From NCBI RefSeq assembly GCF_014280435.1, contig NZ_CP060388.1:1860001-1924000 (forward strand): a stretch of DNA of 64,000 nt, read 5' to 3'. Shown here in pieces: positions 36,486-45,697 of this stretch. Position 1 is the first letter of the stretch. Each line of letters begins with the position of its first letter. The notes below the pieces were generated by a model, which did no database searches, had not been told where the DNA came from, and saw only the letters and a list, made by a program, of their open reading frames with translations. The stretch is from Sphingobium sp. KCTC 72723 (GTDB lineage Bacteria > Pseudomonadota > Alphaproteobacteria > Sphingomonadales > Sphingomonadaceae). A program made the position numbers and the translations under genes.

Positions 36486-37781
36486 ATGAACGCACCCTGG
36501 AAACCCGGCGCAGGCGGTCCGCGCGATCCGTTCCACGCCTTCGTCTGCGACGACCACAGCTTCGACCTGGTCCGCGCGGTCGCTTCCGAACTCGGCTGGG
36601 CGCCCGAAAAGGTGAACAAGGGCGGGATGCGCAATGCGGTCCAGAGCCTGTCGATCACCGCGTCGCCCCAGATCCTGTTCGTGGACATGTCCGAAAGCGG
36701 TGATCCGCTCAACGACATCAACAGCCTGGCCGAAGTGTGCGAACCCGGCACCGTCGTCATCGCGGCGGGGCAAGTCAATGACGTGCGCCTCTATCGCGAT
36801 CTCGTTGCCAGCGGCATTCAGGACTATCTGCTCAAACCCTTTGGCGCGGACCAGTTGCGCGACGCCCTGGCGCAGGCGCAGGCCGTATTCATGGCCCCGC
36901 GCGACGCAGCGCCAGAACGCCCGCACATGACCGTTGCCGTCATCGGCACGCGCGGCGGCGTGGGCGCGTCCAGCATCGCCACCTCGCTGGCGTGGATGCT
37001 TTCGGAAAAGAAGAAGCGCCCGACCGCGCTGCTCGACCTCGACGTGCATTTCGGCACCAACGCGCTGGCGCTGGATCTGGAACCGGGCCGTGGCCTGACC
37101 GACGCGATCGAAAATCCCAGCCGCATCGACGGGCTGTTCATCGAACGCGCGATGGTGCGCGCCAGCGATACGCTGGCCATCCTGTCGGCCGAAGCACCGA
37201 TCAGCCAGCCGATGATGACCGATGGCGGCGCTTTCTACCAGTTGCTGGAAGAATTCCGCCTCGCCTTCGAATGCAGCGTCATCGACCTGCCGCGCAACAT
37301 GCTGATCCAGCATCCGCATCTGATGACCGATGCGCATGTCACGCTGATCGTCACCGAATTGACGCTGGCATCGGCACGCGACACCATCCGCCTTCTGTCC
37401 TGGCTCAAAAGCAATGCCCCGCAGTCGCGCGTGCTGGTGGTCGCCAACCGCGTCCACCCCGGATCGCCGGAAATCAGCCGCAAGGATTTCGAAACCTCGA
37501 TCGAGCGCAAGGTCGACATCCTCATTCCGTTCGACCTGCGCATCGCGGCGCAGGCGGCAAAGCTGGGCAAGACACTCGCCGAAACGGCCAAGGGCAGCAA
37601 GGTCGGCGCGGCCTGCGCCCTGATGCTGGACCATGTGCTGGGCGCGGCGGTAGCGGCGGCGGAAGACGCGCCAGAGGGCAAGGCCGCTGCGAAAAAGGGC
37701 GATTCGCTCCTCGGCAAGATCGACTTCCGCAAGATGATCCCGGCACGGCGCAAGGACAAGGTGGCCGCACTGGACGACTAG
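36486..37781 (+). CDS. cpaE: Pilus localisation ATPase-like CpaE/TadZ
   Basis: ParA/MinD-family protein that places the Flp machine at the cell pole. The 431-residue product has a receiver-like N-terminal domain (FVDMSESGDPL; YLLKPFGADQLRDAL) and a MinD-like domain from residue 149. The deviant Walker A reads GTRGGVGASSIA (154-165), so the usual signature and catalytic lysines are Arg and Ala; this suggests weak or absent ATP hydrolysis, as known for some TadZ proteins. DLDVHFG holds the A' motif Asp. Confidence 0.94.
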   Translation: MNAPWKPGAGGPRDPFHAFVCDDHSFDLVRAVASELGWAPEKVNKGGMRNAVQSLSITASPQILFVDMSESGDPLNDINSLAEVCEPGTVVIAAGQVNDVRLYRDLVASGIQDYLLKPFGADQLRDALAQAQAVFMAPRDAAPERPHMTVAVIGTRGGVGASSIATSLAWMLSEKKKRPTALLDLDVHFGTNALALDLEPGRGLTDAIENPSRIDGLFIERAMVRASDTLAILSAEAPISQPMMTDGGAFYQLLEEFRLAFECSVIDLPRNMLIQHPHLMTDAHVTLIVTELTLASARDTIRLLSWLKSNAPQSRVLVVANRVHPGSPEISRKDFETSIERKVDILIPFDLRIAAQAAKLGKTLAETAKGSKVGAACALMLDHVLGAAVAAAEDAPEGKAAAKKGDSLLGKIDFRKMIPARRKDKVAALDD

Positions 37782-37826
37782 GACCGTCGGATACGCAGGC
37801 AGGCGACAAGGAACAGGCGACAACAA

Positions 37827-38825
37827 ATGGACGGCAATTTCATCCTGATAACGGTGCTGATGGCGACCCTGCTGGGGCTGGCCGTGGTGGCGTTTGCCGG
37901 TCCTTCGCCGGAAAAGGCGCGCAAGCGCCGCGTCGCCATGATCCGTGGCCGCCACAGCGAATCGGCCGAAGCACTGCTGGAAGCGCGGATGCGCAAGGCG
38001 ATTTCCAATCGCGCCACCGGCATCGAGGCCAAGATGCTGGTGTCGCTGATCCCCAACCCCGAAAATCTGACCAAACGGATCAAGATGACGGGGAAGAAGT
38101 GGACGCTCAGCCAGTATATGACGGGCAGCGCGATGCTGTTCCTGGGGATTACCTCCTTGCTGATGCTGCGCGGCTTTCCCTTTCTGATGGCGCTGATGAT
38201 GGGCCTGGCCGCCGGACTTGGCCTGCCCCACTGGTGGGTCGGCCGCCTAATCAAGAAGCGGATCGGCAAGTTCAACGCCAAATTCCCCGACGCGCTGGAA
38301 CTGCTGACGCGCGGCCTGCGCTCCGGCCTGCCCATCGCCGAAACGCTGGGCATCGTGTCGAGCGAAATTCCAGGCCCGGTGGGCGAGGAATTCAAGCTCA
38401 TCACCGAACGGATCAAGATCGGCAAGACGATGGAGCAGGCGCTTCAGGAAACGGCCGATCGCCTCGGCACGCCGGAATTTCAGTTTTTCGTCATAACCCT
38501 GTCGATTCAGCGGGAAACCGGCGGCAACCTTGCCGAAACCCTGTCGAACCTGGCCACCGTGCTGCGCCAGCGTGCGCAGATGAAGCTGAAAATCCGCGCC
38601 ATGTCCTCGGAATCCAAGGCATCGGCCTATATCATCGGCGCGCTGCCCTTCCTCGTGTTCGGCATGATCAGCTACATCAACTTCACTTATATGAGTCCCT
38701 TCTACACGCCTGATCCGGCGGGGATTTTCGGACTGTCGCTGATGCAGGTCATTGGCATTGGGGGCTTTTGCTGGATGGGCATCGGTGCCTTCATCATGGC
38801 CCAGATGGTCAATTTCGAAATCTGA
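37827..38825 (+). CDS. tadB: Tad platform protein TadB
   Basis: Inner-membrane GspF-type platform subunit. The 332-residue product has an N-terminal span, two spans near 105-145, the T2SF domain (FPDALELLTRGLRSGLPIAE; QRETGGNLAETLSNLATVLR) and two C-terminal spans. It follows cpaE directly, without the usual cpaF between them. Nineteen bases precede tadC. Confidence 0.95.
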   Translation: MDGNFILITVLMATLLGLAVVAFAGPSPEKARKRRVAMIRGRHSESAEALLEARMRKAISNRATGIEAKMLVSLIPNPENLTKRIKMTGKKWTLSQYMTGSAMLFLGITSLLMLRGFPFLMALMMGLAAGLGLPHWWVGRLIKKRIGKFNAKFPDALELLTRGLRSGLPIAETLGIVSSEIPGPVGEEFKLITERIKIGKTMEQALQETADRLGTPEFQFFVITLSIQRETGGNLAETLSNLATVLRQRAQMKLKIRAMSSESKASAYIIGALPFLVFGMISYINFTYMSPFYTPDPAGIFGLSLMQVIGIGGFCWMGIGAFIMAQMVNFEI

Positions 38826-38843
38826 TCGGCAGGGAGAGAAAAA

Positions 38844-39833
38844 ATGGACGCCCCTACCCCCGCCGGCACCTTGTTCGGCATGACCGCAACCGATTTCGGC
38901 ACGCTGCTGGCCGCGCTGGCGACGCTGGCCATGCTGTTCGCGCTCTACGCCGTCATGACGGTGCGCGACCCCATGGCCAAGCGCGTCAAGGCGCTGAACG
39001 ACCGGCGTGAACAGTTGAAGGCGGGCATCACCGCATCGACCGCCAAGCGCCGCGCCAAACTGGTCCAGCGCAACCAGACGACGGACCATATGCGGTCCTT
39101 CCTCTCCAGCCTGAAAGTGTTGCAGGACGACCAGCTCAAGGACGCGCAGATCCGCCTGGCACAGGCGGGCATCCGGTCGAAGGACATGGCCGTCGCCGTC
39201 ATCTTCGGTCGCATGATCATGCCGATCGTCATTGGCGGCGCGGCGGCGATCCTGCTGTACGGCGTGGGCATCCAGCCCGAATGGGGTCCGCTCAAGCGCT
39301 TTTTCGCCTTCGCTGTCGCGCTGCTGCTGGCCTATAAGGCGCCCGACATCTTCATCGACAACAAGGTGCAGAAACGCGCCGCCGCCATTCGCAAGGGGCT
39401 GCCCGACGCACTCGACCTTCTGGTCATCTGCGCCGAAGCGGGCCTGACCGTCGACGCGGCCTTCAACCGCTGCGCCCGCGAACTGGGCAAGGCTTACCCC
39501 GAACTGGGTGACGAATTTCAGCTGACCGCCATCGAACTCAGCTTTCTGACCGAACGGCGCATGGCATTCGAAAACCTGGCCACCCGCGTCAAGCTGGACG
39601 CGGTCAAGGGCGTGGTCACGACCATGATCCAGACCGAAAAATACGGCACGCCGCTCGCCTCCGCGCTGCGCGTGCTATCGGCCGAATTTCGCCACGAACG
39701 CATGATGCGCGCGGAAGAAAAGGCCGCCCGCCTGCCCGCCATCATGACCGTGCCGTTGATCCTGTTCATTCTGCCGACCCTGTTCGTCGTCATTCTGGGT
39801 CCGGCCGCCTGTTCGATCAGCACCGCTTTCTAA
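38844..39833 (+). CDS. tadC: Tad platform protein TadC
   Basis: Second GspF-type platform subunit, pairing with TadB. The 329-residue product has an N-terminal span, two spans near residues 112-152 and the T2SF domain (LPDALDLLVICAEAGLTVDA; FNRCARELGKAYPELGDEF). C-terminal span PLILFILPTLFVVILGPA. Last gene of this cluster; a strong terminator follows. tadD and tadG genes are not in the window. Confidence 0.95.
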   Translation: MDAPTPAGTLFGMTATDFGTLLAALATLAMLFALYAVMTVRDPMAKRVKALNDRREQLKAGITASTAKRRAKLVQRNQTTDHMRSFLSSLKVLQDDQLKDAQIRLAQAGIRSKDMAVAVIFGRMIMPIVIGGAAAILLYGVGIQPEWGPLKRFFAFAVALLLAYKAPDIFIDNKVQKRAAAIRKGLPDALDLLVICAEAGLTVDAAFNRCARELGKAYPELGDEFQLTAIELSFLTERRMAFENLATRVKLDAVKGVVTTMIQTEKYGTPLASALRVLSAEFRHERMMRAEEKAARLPAIMTVPLILFILPTLFVVILGPAACSISTAF

Positions 39834-39877
39834 AGGTTGGAGAGAGGGACGACGCGCTTGCCGTAGCGTCGCCCGGA

Positions 39878-39923
39878 AAGCCGCCCGCCCCGCCGGAAAA
39901 AGGCGGTGGCGGGCGGCTTTTTT
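39878..39923 (+). terminator. Rho-independent terminator after tadC
   Basis: AAGCCGCCCGCC (39878-39889) pairs with GGCGGGCGGCTT (39908-39919); a further five pairs continue past a one-base bulge around GGAAAAA. Six T follow. Marks the end of the cpaA-tadC operon. Confidence 0.92.
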
Positions 39924-39963
39924 CCTGCTTATCCTCCGGCCAAAGAACAGGAGAATGGATCGC

Positions 39964-40380
39964 ATGAAACGCGCTGCCCTCGCTTTGGCTATATTTGCCG
40001 CCACCACCGCCCTTCCCGCGCTGGCGGCCCAGCCGGTCACCGGTCGCTGGTCCACTGTGGATGGCAAGGCGATCGTCCACATCGCCCCCTGCGGCAAACA
40101 ATTGTGTGGCAAGATCGAACGGATCGTAAAGCCAACGCCGGGCCGTCCCCATACCGACATCAACAATGCCGACCCCGCACTGCGCGACCGCCCGCTGGTC
40201 GGCCTCGGCCTGCTGACCGGCTTTTCCGAAGCGGGCGACTTGTGGAAGGGGACGATCTACGACCCGGAAAGCGGCAAGAGCTACACGTCCAAAGTCAGCC
40301 GCAACGCCAATGGCACGCTCAAGGTGCAGGGCTGCATCGCCTTCTTCTGCAAGACCCAGACCTGGACGCCCCTGCGCTAA
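39964..40380 (+). CDS. DUF2147 secreted protein
   Basis: A 138-residue secreted protein. Signal peptide MKRAALALAIFAATTALPAL ending AALA-like, then the DUF2147 domain: VTGRWSTVDGKAIVHIAPCG, LCGKIERIV, YDPESGKSYTSKVS and VQGCIAFFCKTQTW. Four Cys probably form two disulfides. Role unknown; DUF2147 is a small beta-barrel domain common in proteobacterial envelopes. GGAG is 10 bases before ATG 39964; the ATG at 39955 is too close to it. Confidence 0.88.
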   Translation: MKRAALALAIFAATTALPALAAQPVTGRWSTVDGKAIVHIAPCGKQLCGKIERIVKPTPGRPHTDINNADPALRDRPLVGLGLLTGFSEAGDLWKGTIYDPESGKSYTSKVSRNANGTLKVQGCIAFFCKTQTWTPLR

Positions 40381-40387
40381 AACGCAC

Positions 40388-40415
40388 AACGCCCCGGCCT
40401 TGCGACCGGGGCGTT
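40388..40415. terminator. Terminator-like hairpin between DUF2147 gene and def
   Basis: AACGCCCCGG (40388-40397) and CCGGGGCGTT (40406-40415) form a perfect 10-bp stem with an 8-base loop, in the 58-bp convergent gap. No T run follows on either strand, so it may be a bidirectional transcript end that is not a classic Rho-independent one. Confidence 0.6.
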
Positions 40416-40438
40416 GCCCTATCCCGAAACCCGAAAGA

Positions 40439-40969
40439 TCAGGCCGCCTTGCGCGCCTTGTTCAGCTTCTTCATCAACATGTCGCGTTTCAGCCGCGACA
40501 GATGGTCGATGAACAAAACCCCTTCCAGATGATCCATTTCATGCTGAAGGCAAGTGGCCAGCAGCCCGTCAATCTGCTCCTCATGGATGCGGCCATCACG
40601 GTCCATCCAGCTGGCACGGACCGACGCCGGGCGCTCCACCTCGGCATATTGCTCCGGCACAGACAGGCACCCTTCATTATAGACTGCCATGTCCTGCGAC
40701 CCGGACAGGATTTCCGGGTTGATGAACACCATCGGCTTCCTGACTGGCGGCGCATCTTCCTCGTCCGTCTCCGGTTCCTGAAGATCCATCACCAGCACAC
40801 GCTTGGGAACGCCGACCTGAATCGCGGCCAGGCCGATGCCCGGCGCGTCATACATCGTCTCGAACATATCGTCGATCAGGCGTTGCAGGTCCGCGTCGAT
40901 CGCCTCGACCGGCGTCGAAATGGTGCGCAGGCGCGGATCGGGCGCCTCAAGGATAGGAAGAATAGCCAT
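40439..40969 (-). CDS. def: Peptide deformylase
   Basis: Metalloenzyme that removes the formyl group from new N-termini. All three family motifs are present in the 176-residue product: [10 protein letters not shown] (44-53), EGCLSVP with metal ligand Cys101, and QHEMDHLEG with ligands His143 and His147 and the catalytic Glu. fmt, which adds the formyl group, lies 0.7 kb away on the other strand with recR between. Confidence 0.97.
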   Translation of the reverse strand: MAILPILEAPDPRLRTISTPVEAIDADLQRLIDDMFETMYDAPGIGLAAIQVGVPKRVLVMDLQEPETDEEDAPPVRKPMVFINPEILSGSQDMAVYNEGCLSVPEQYAEVERPASVRASWMDRDGRIHEEQIDGLLATCLQHEMDHLEGVLFIDHLSRLKRDMLMKKLNKARKAA

Positions 40970-41016
40970 ATCATCCTAAAATAGACGGAATGCCGCCCCA
41001 TTTCAAGCTATCGGCT

Positions 41017-41613
41017 TCACCCCACTGGCCGCCGCGCGCGCAATGCCTGCGCCAGCGTGCCTTCGTCCAGATAGTCCAGTTCCCCGCCCACCGGCACGCC
41101 ATGGGCCAGTTGGGTCAGGCGGATGGGAAAACGCTCCAGCCGCTCGGCCAGATAATGAGCCGTCGTCTGCCCCTCCAGCGTGGCATTCATCGCCAGCACC
41201 ACTTCGTCGATCCCGCCCAGTTCCAGCCGGGCGACCAGCGCGTCGATGGTCAGATCCTCCGGCCTTATCCCTTCCAGCGCGGACAATCGCCCGCCCAGCA
41301 CATGGAAACGGCCGGGGAACAGCCGCGACTTGTCCAGCGCCCACAAGTCCGCCACATCCTCCACCACGCACAGCGCCCGCCCGTCGCGGCGCGGGTCCGC
41401 ACACACGCCGCACGGGTTGACCGTATCGACATTGCCGCATGTATCGCACGTCACCAGCCGTTCGTTCACCGCCTCCAGCGCGCGCAGCAACGGAGCCATC
41501 GCGCCGTCGCGTTTCTTGATGAGGTGCAACACCGCCCGCCGCGCCGAACGCGGCCCAAGACCGGGGAGCCGGGACAGCGCCTGCGTCAGCGCTTCTATCT
41601 CTGGGGATGCCAT
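41017..41613 (-). CDS. recR: Recombination mediator RecR
   Basis: DNA-repair protein of the RecFOR path that helps load RecA on gaps. At ATG 41613 the product is 198 residues, the common RecR length: helix-hairpin-helix [19 protein letters not shown], zinc finger [16 protein letters not shown], and Toprim domain ([32 protein letters not shown]). An upstream in-frame ATG at 41649 would add 12 unlikely residues. 52 bases separate its ATG from the divergent fmt ATG. Confidence 0.97.
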   Translation of the reverse strand: MASPEIEALTQALSRLPGLGPRSARRAVLHLIKKRDGAMAPLLRALEAVNERLVTCDTCGNVDTVNPCGVCADPRRDGRALCVVEDVADLWALDKSRLFPGRFHVLGGRLSALEGIRPEDLTIDALVARLELGGIDEVVLAMNATLEGQTTAHYLAERLERFPIRLTQLAHGVPVGGELDYLDEGTLAQALRARRPVG

Positions 41614-41665
41614 GGAACCGAGATAGGGGGTTGCAAGTCGTCCCGACAAGAGGTTTGAGCAAGCT

Positions 41666-42574
41666 ATGCGTATTATCTACATGGGCACCCCTGATTTCGC
41701 CGTCCCCGCGCTCGATGCGCTGGCAAAGGCGGGCCACGCCATCGTCGCGGTCTACAGCCAGCCGCCCCGCCCAGCCGGACGCGGCAAGGCGCTGCGCCCC
41801 TCCCCGGTCCATCAGCGCGCGCAGGACATGGGAATAGAGGTCCGCACGCCCGTATCGCTGAAAGACGCCGACGTGCAGGCCGCCTTCGCCGCGCTCGACG
41901 CCGATATCGCAGTGGTCGCCGCTTATGGTCTTATTCTGCCGCGCGCGATCCTCGCCATGCCGCGCCATGGCTGCATGAACATCCACGCCTCGCTGCTGCC
42001 GCGCTGGCGCGGGGCCGCGCCGATCCAGCGAGCGATCCTCGCGGGCGACAATGTTACCGGCGTCACCATCATGGACATGGAGGCAGGCCTCGACACTGGC
42101 CCGATGCGCGCCAAATATGTCACCCCGATCGAGGACAAGACCGCCGGCACCCTGACCGCCGAACTGGCGCAGGCGGGTGCGGACCTGATGGTCGAGGTGC
42201 TGGACGACATCGCCCTGCATCCACCGATGGCCCAGCCGGACGAAGGCGTCACCTACGCGGCCAAGATCGACAAGCCCGAAGCGCGGATCGACTTCACCCA
42301 TAGCGCGCAACAGGTCGAACGGCAGGTCCGCGCCTTCAATCCCGCGCCCGGTGCTTTCTTCGTCTATGGCAGCGAACGCTTCCGCATCCTGTCCGCCCAT
42401 ATCGAACATCATGGCGGGGAAGCAGGTATGCTGCTGGACGACAGCCTGCTGATCGGCTGCGGCCATGACGCGATCCGCCCCACGCTTATCCAGCGCGCGG
42501 GCAAGGGCGCAATGACGCCGGGCGAATTGCTCAACGGTTTTGCCATGCCCGCCGGAAGCCATGTGGATGACTGA
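41666..42574 (+). CDS. fmt: Methionyl-tRNA formyltransferase
   Basis: Formylates Met-tRNA(fMet) for initiation. The 302-residue product has [15 protein letters not shown], the catalytic [20 protein letters not shown] with Asn and His, and LDTGPM with the Asp. C-terminal OB-like domain from about residue 205. It is followed after 24 bases by truA. Confidence 0.97.
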   Translation: MRIIYMGTPDFAVPALDALAKAGHAIVAVYSQPPRPAGRGKALRPSPVHQRAQDMGIEVRTPVSLKDADVQAAFAALDADIAVVAAYGLILPRAILAMPRHGCMNIHASLLPRWRGAAPIQRAILAGDNVTGVTIMDMEAGLDTGPMRAKYVTPIEDKTAGTLTAELAQAGADLMVEVLDDIALHPPMAQPDEGVTYAAKIDKPEARIDFTHSAQQVERQVRAFNPAPGAFFVYGSERFRILSAHIEHHGGEAGMLLDDSLLIGCGHDAIRPTLIQRAGKGAMTPGELLNGFAMPAGSHVDD

Positions 42575-42598
42575 ACGCGCCGGTCGGCCTGTCGCCCG

Positions 42599-43357
42599 AT
42601 GACCCGCTACGCCCTGACCGTCGAATTTGACGGCCGCCCCTATATGGGCTGGCAACGCCAGTCCCATGGTCCCAGCGTGCAGCAGGCGATCGAGGACGCG
42701 ATCCACGCCGTCACTGGCGAACGCACCATCGTTCATGCCGCAGGCCGCACCGACGCTGGCGTCCATGGCCTCGCCATGCGCGCCCATGCCGACATTGCCA
42801 AGGACTTGGCCCCCTTCCGCCTGATGGGAGCCATCAACGCAAGGCTGCGCCCGCACCCGGTCGCAATCCTGGCGTGCGATCCCGTCGCCGACGACTGGCA
42901 CGCCCGCTTTTCCTGTCTTGGTCGCGCCTATGTCTATCGCATCGCCAACCGCCGCGCGCCGCTGACGTTCGAAAAAGGGCTGACATGGCAGGTCATTCAG
43001 CCGCTGGACGCCGACGCGATGCACGACGCCGCGCAGCTATTGGTGGGCCTGCACGACTTCACCACCTTCCGCTCCGCCCATTGCCAGTCGCAAAGCCCGG
43101 TCAAAACGCTCGACCTTCTTAACGTGGAAAGGGCAGGCGACCGCATCGCCATCCACGCCGCCGCTCGCTCCTTCCTCCACCATCAGGTCCGCTCGATGGT
43201 CGGCTGCCTCGCCATGGTCGGCATGGGCCGCTGGACCGCCGACGACCTGCGCGCGGCACTGGAAGCCCGCAACCGCGCCGCCCTCGGCCTCAACGCCCCG
43301 TCCGACGGCCTCTATTTCCTGCGCGCCGATTATCCGGGTGATGGGTATGAAAAATAG
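42599..43357 (+). CDS. truA: tRNA pseudouridine(38-40) synthase TruA
   Basis: Makes pseudouridine at positions 38-40 of the anticodon arm. The 252-residue product starts [20 protein letters not shown] and carries the catalytic Asp52 in [11 protein letters not shown], with [16 protein letters not shown] late in the chain. fmt-truA is a usual alphaproteobacterial pair. Length is normal. Confidence 0.97.
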   Translation: MTRYALTVEFDGRPYMGWQRQSHGPSVQQAIEDAIHAVTGERTIVHAAGRTDAGVHGLAMRAHADIAKDLAPFRLMGAINARLRPHPVAILACDPVADDWHARFSCLGRAYVYRIANRRAPLTFEKGLTWQVIQPLDADAMHDAAQLLVGLHDFTTFRSAHCQSQSPVKTLDLLNVERAGDRIAIHAAARSFLHHQVRSMVGCLAMVGMGRWTADDLRAALEARNRAALGLNAPSDGLYFLRADYPGDGYEK

Positions 43358-43433
43358 GGCGCAAACCTATAGCTAAATTGGCACCAGCACCTGTCGCCGA
43401 TCGCCGCAGAAGCGGCCAACGCTTGGATGCCCG

Positions 43434-43676
43434 CTATGATTTGCCGCCCCAGCGCCATCGCCAGCCGCCCTCGGTTTTCAAAGCGCAAATAATGATAAGG
43501 GCAATCACCGCTGGACCATCAACGACCAACTTTCCCCATCCGGGGAGATTTGCAGCCACGGCAATGATGAGAAAAAATCCCGCAAGAAAAGCCCAACCCT
43601 CCCATGATATGGGTAGCCCAGAACCGTAACCATACCGCTTGGGTGCAAACCATGCCTTCGATGATCGTTTTGCCAT
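43434..43676 (-). CDS. 80-aa small membrane protein, function unknown
   Basis: The product opens MAKRSSKAWFAPKRYGYGSG, then LPISWEGWAFLAGFFLIIAV and GKLVVDGPAVIALIIICALK give two membrane spans, ending in a Trp/Arg tail. AGGAG stands 9 bases before ATG 43676, which decides the start. No motif I can name; the FAPKRYGYG opening is one I associate with small sphingomonad membrane proteins. Its region looks less GC-rich than its neighbours, and about 80 bases of non-coding DNA flank it on each side. Confidence 0.7.
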   Translation of the reverse strand: MAKRSSKAWFAPKRYGYGSGLPISWEGWAFLAGFFLIIAVAANLPGWGKLVVDGPAVIALIIICALKTEGGWRWRWGGKS

Positions 43677-43759
43677 TCTGCAAACTCCTGCAACGGCAAA
43701 GAATATAGCACAATCACGGCCCGCCATTCTATGATTTGTGCCGCAACCCGCCCCACACC

Positions 43760-44698
43760 CTAACCGAACACCCCAACCCGCAACTGGTTCTTGCCCCCAT
43801 GTTTGGCCGTCAGCATCGCCGCGTCCGCGCAGGCGATCATCCGTTCCAGATCCACCGCATCGGGCGCCGTCACATGGACCAGCCCGAAACTGCCACTGAC
43901 CCCGACACCCTGCGCCGCCAGCGCCACACGCACATCCTGCGCCAGTGCCTCTGCCCCAACGCCGTCCCGCCCGGCCAGCAACATCACGAATTCATCGCCG
44001 CCCACCCGCGCCACCGCGTCGCGCGTGGTGCCATGCGCGCTCAGCAATTGCGCGACATCGACCAGACAGGCGTCGCCCGCCGCATGGCCGTGCCGGTCGT
44101 TCAACTGCTTGAACCCGTCAAGGTCGAGGAACAGCAGGCTCACCCCCTGCTCGCCCCCGCGCGCATCGGCCAATATGTCGTTCGCCCGTGCCGCCAGCCC
44201 CCGGCGATTGAGCAGCCCGGTCAGCGGATCATGCACCGCCTCGAAACTCGCGCGGCGCAGTTCCGACAGATCCTCGATCACCGCGACGAAAAATTCCGGC
44301 TGCCCATCGTCATCCCGCACCATCGCCACCGTCAGGTTGATCCAGATGATCGTGCCATCGGCGCGAATATAGCGTTTCTCCAGCGTATAGCGCGGAAACT
44401 CGCCATCATGCAGCCGCGCCAGCAGGTCTTCGTCGATATGCAGGTCGTCGGGATGCGTGATCTGCTGAAACCCGGTGCGCAGCAAAGTCGCGGCATCATG
44501 GCCGCTGATTTCGCAAAAGCGCGGGTTGACCATCAGGAACGCGCCGTCCAGCCCGACATGGGCAATGCCCACCGGCGCGTGCAGAAACGTTGCCTCGAAC
44601 CGGCGCTGCGCGAGCGCGAGTTCAGCGGTCAGATCATTGGACGGTAAAGGTTTGCGGCTTTCCGATTCTAGGAATTGCCGATGCGACTGCCTGCTCAT
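43760..44698 (-). CDS. PAS-GGDEF diguanylate cyclase
   Basis: Makes cyclic di-GMP from two GTP. In the 312-residue product a PAS domain (about residues 30-148; FLHAPVGIAHVGLDGAFL, IRADGTIIWINLTVAMVRDD) leads to a GGDEF domain with an intact RVGGDEF (GGDEF at 233-237) and DPLTGLLNRRGL. The product-inhibition site upstream reads TTRD in place of RxxD, so feedback control is probably lost. No membrane span or signal peptide, so it is a cytosolic sensor; no PAS cofactor residue can be named with confidence. Confidence 0.9.
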   Translation of the reverse strand: MSRQSHRQFLESESRKPLPSNDLTAELALAQRRFEATFLHAPVGIAHVGLDGAFLMVNPRFCEISGHDAATLLRTGFQQITHPDDLHIDEDLLARLHDGEFPRYTLEKRYIRADGTIIWINLTVAMVRDDDGQPEFFVAVIEDLSELRRASFEAVHDPLTGLLNRRGLAARANDILADARGGEQGVSLLFLDLDGFKQLNDRHGHAAGDACLVDVAQLLSAHGTTRDAVARVGGDEFVMLLAGRDGVGAEALAQDVRVALAAQGVGVSGSFGLVHVTAPDAVDLERMIACADAAMLTAKHGGKNQLRVGVFG

Positions 44699-44773
44699 TC
44701 CCCCTCATGGCGCGCAGGGAGTAAACAGAGGCTTTATGTCGCGATGCCGCAACGCAATATATCTGTAAAATAT

Positions 44774-45493
44774 TCAGAGCCGCGCCCGAAACGGGGTGAA
44801 ATTGGTGCCCGCGTCGAACACGTCCAGCCCTTCGGCCCGCTTCAACCCGTTGACCACCATATAGGTTACCGGCGTCAGCACCACTTCCCAGCCGACCTTC
44901 ATCGCCCAGTTGGTGACCATCACCGTCAGCACCTGCGCGTCGCTCCATGCCCCATAAAATGCCAGCGGGTAAAAGATCAGGCTGTCCACCCCCTGCCCCA
45001 CGATGGTCGACCCGATCGTGCGCATCCACAAATGCCGCCCCTGCGTCAGCACTTTCATGCGCGCCAGCACGAAGCTGTTGGCAAATTCCCCGGCCCAGAA
45101 TGCAAGCAGCGACGCAAACACGATCCGCCATGTGCTTCCGAACACCGCTTCATAGGCGTCTTGCCCCGACCAGCCGTCGGCAGCGGGCAGCGCGACCACG
45201 ACCCAACTCATCACCGCCATGAACAGCATCGCGCCAAAGCCCGCCCATACGCACCGCCGCGCGCGGGCATAGCCATAGACTTCGGTCAGCACGTCGCCGA
45301 TCACATAGCCCAGCGGAAAAAACAGGATGCCCGCGCCGAATGTGAAGCCGCCGACCGTGGACAGTTTGGCCGCACCGATCAGGTTCGACAACAGCAATAT
45401 GGTGACGAACGCCGCCATGAAAAAATCATAATAGCGCAGCGGCCGCGCGCCCAGCGCCCCCGCTTCGACCCTTTGCACTGCCCCGTCGTTCAT
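44774..45493 (-). CDS. Queuosine precursor transporter YhhQ family
   Basis: Multi-pass protein of the VUT/YhhQ family, taken to import 7-cyano-7-deazaguanine or a related queuosine precursor. The 239-residue product has six spans; GFTFGAGILFFPLGYVIGDV followed by LTEVYGYARARRCVW, and FASLLAFWAGEFANSFVLAR are family features. The open frame runs to 45577, into the divergent tRNA gene, so ATG 45493 is preferred. Shine-Dalgarno is weak. Confidence 0.85.
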   Translation of the reverse strand: MNDGAVQRVEAGALGARPLRYYDFFMAAFVTILLLSNLIGAAKLSTVGGFTFGAGILFFPLGYVIGDVLTEVYGYARARRCVWAGFGAMLFMAVMSWVVVALPAADGWSGQDAYEAVFGSTWRIVFASLLAFWAGEFANSFVLARMKVLTQGRHLWMRTIGSTIVGQGVDSLIFYPLAFYGAWSDAQVLTVMVTNWAMKVGWEVVLTPVTYMVVNGLKRAEGLDVFDAGTNFTPFRARL

Positions 45494-45562
45494 GTCTTTG
45501 GCATAGACGATGGCCGCATCATTGCAAGCCGCCCAAACCGACGCTATCGGGACCGCACACAT

Positions 45563-45639
45563 GGCCCCGTAGCTCAACTGGATAGAGCACCCGCCTTCTA
45601 AGCGGGATGTTGCGTGTTCGAGTCACGCCGGGGTCACCA
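45563..45639 (+). tRNA. tRNA-Arg (anticodon UCU)
   Basis: A 77-nt cloverleaf: acceptor GGCCCCG with CGGGGTC (one G-T pair), D arm AGCTCAACTGGATAGAGC, anticodon stem CCCGC/GCGGG with loop CTTCTAA (anticodon TCT, reads AGA), variable ATGTT, T arm GCGTG TTCGAGT CACGC, discriminator A, and encoded CCA at 45637-45639. A hairpin follows at 45663. Confidence 0.97.
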
Positions 45640-45662
45640 TCACCTTACCCAAACAGACATGG

Positions 45663-45685
45663 GCCGGGACGCACCGCGCCCCGGC
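45663..45685. terminator. Terminator-like hairpin between tRNA-Arg and transaldolase gene
   Basis: GCCGGGACGC and GCGCCCCGGC pair with one mismatch around ACC, in the short convergent gap. No T run, so termination is probable but unproven for either gene. Confidence 0.45.
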
Positions 45686-45697
45686 TGGCGTATCGAC

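Noticed and set aside
37235..37809. Minus-strand frames opposite cpaE, one of 174 codons
   Set aside because: Ser/Arg-rich shadow of a well-defined gene with no ribosome site.
41003..43024. 673-codon minus-strand frame across recR, fmt and truA
   Set aside because: Spans three real genes on both strands; composition is that of a shadow frame.
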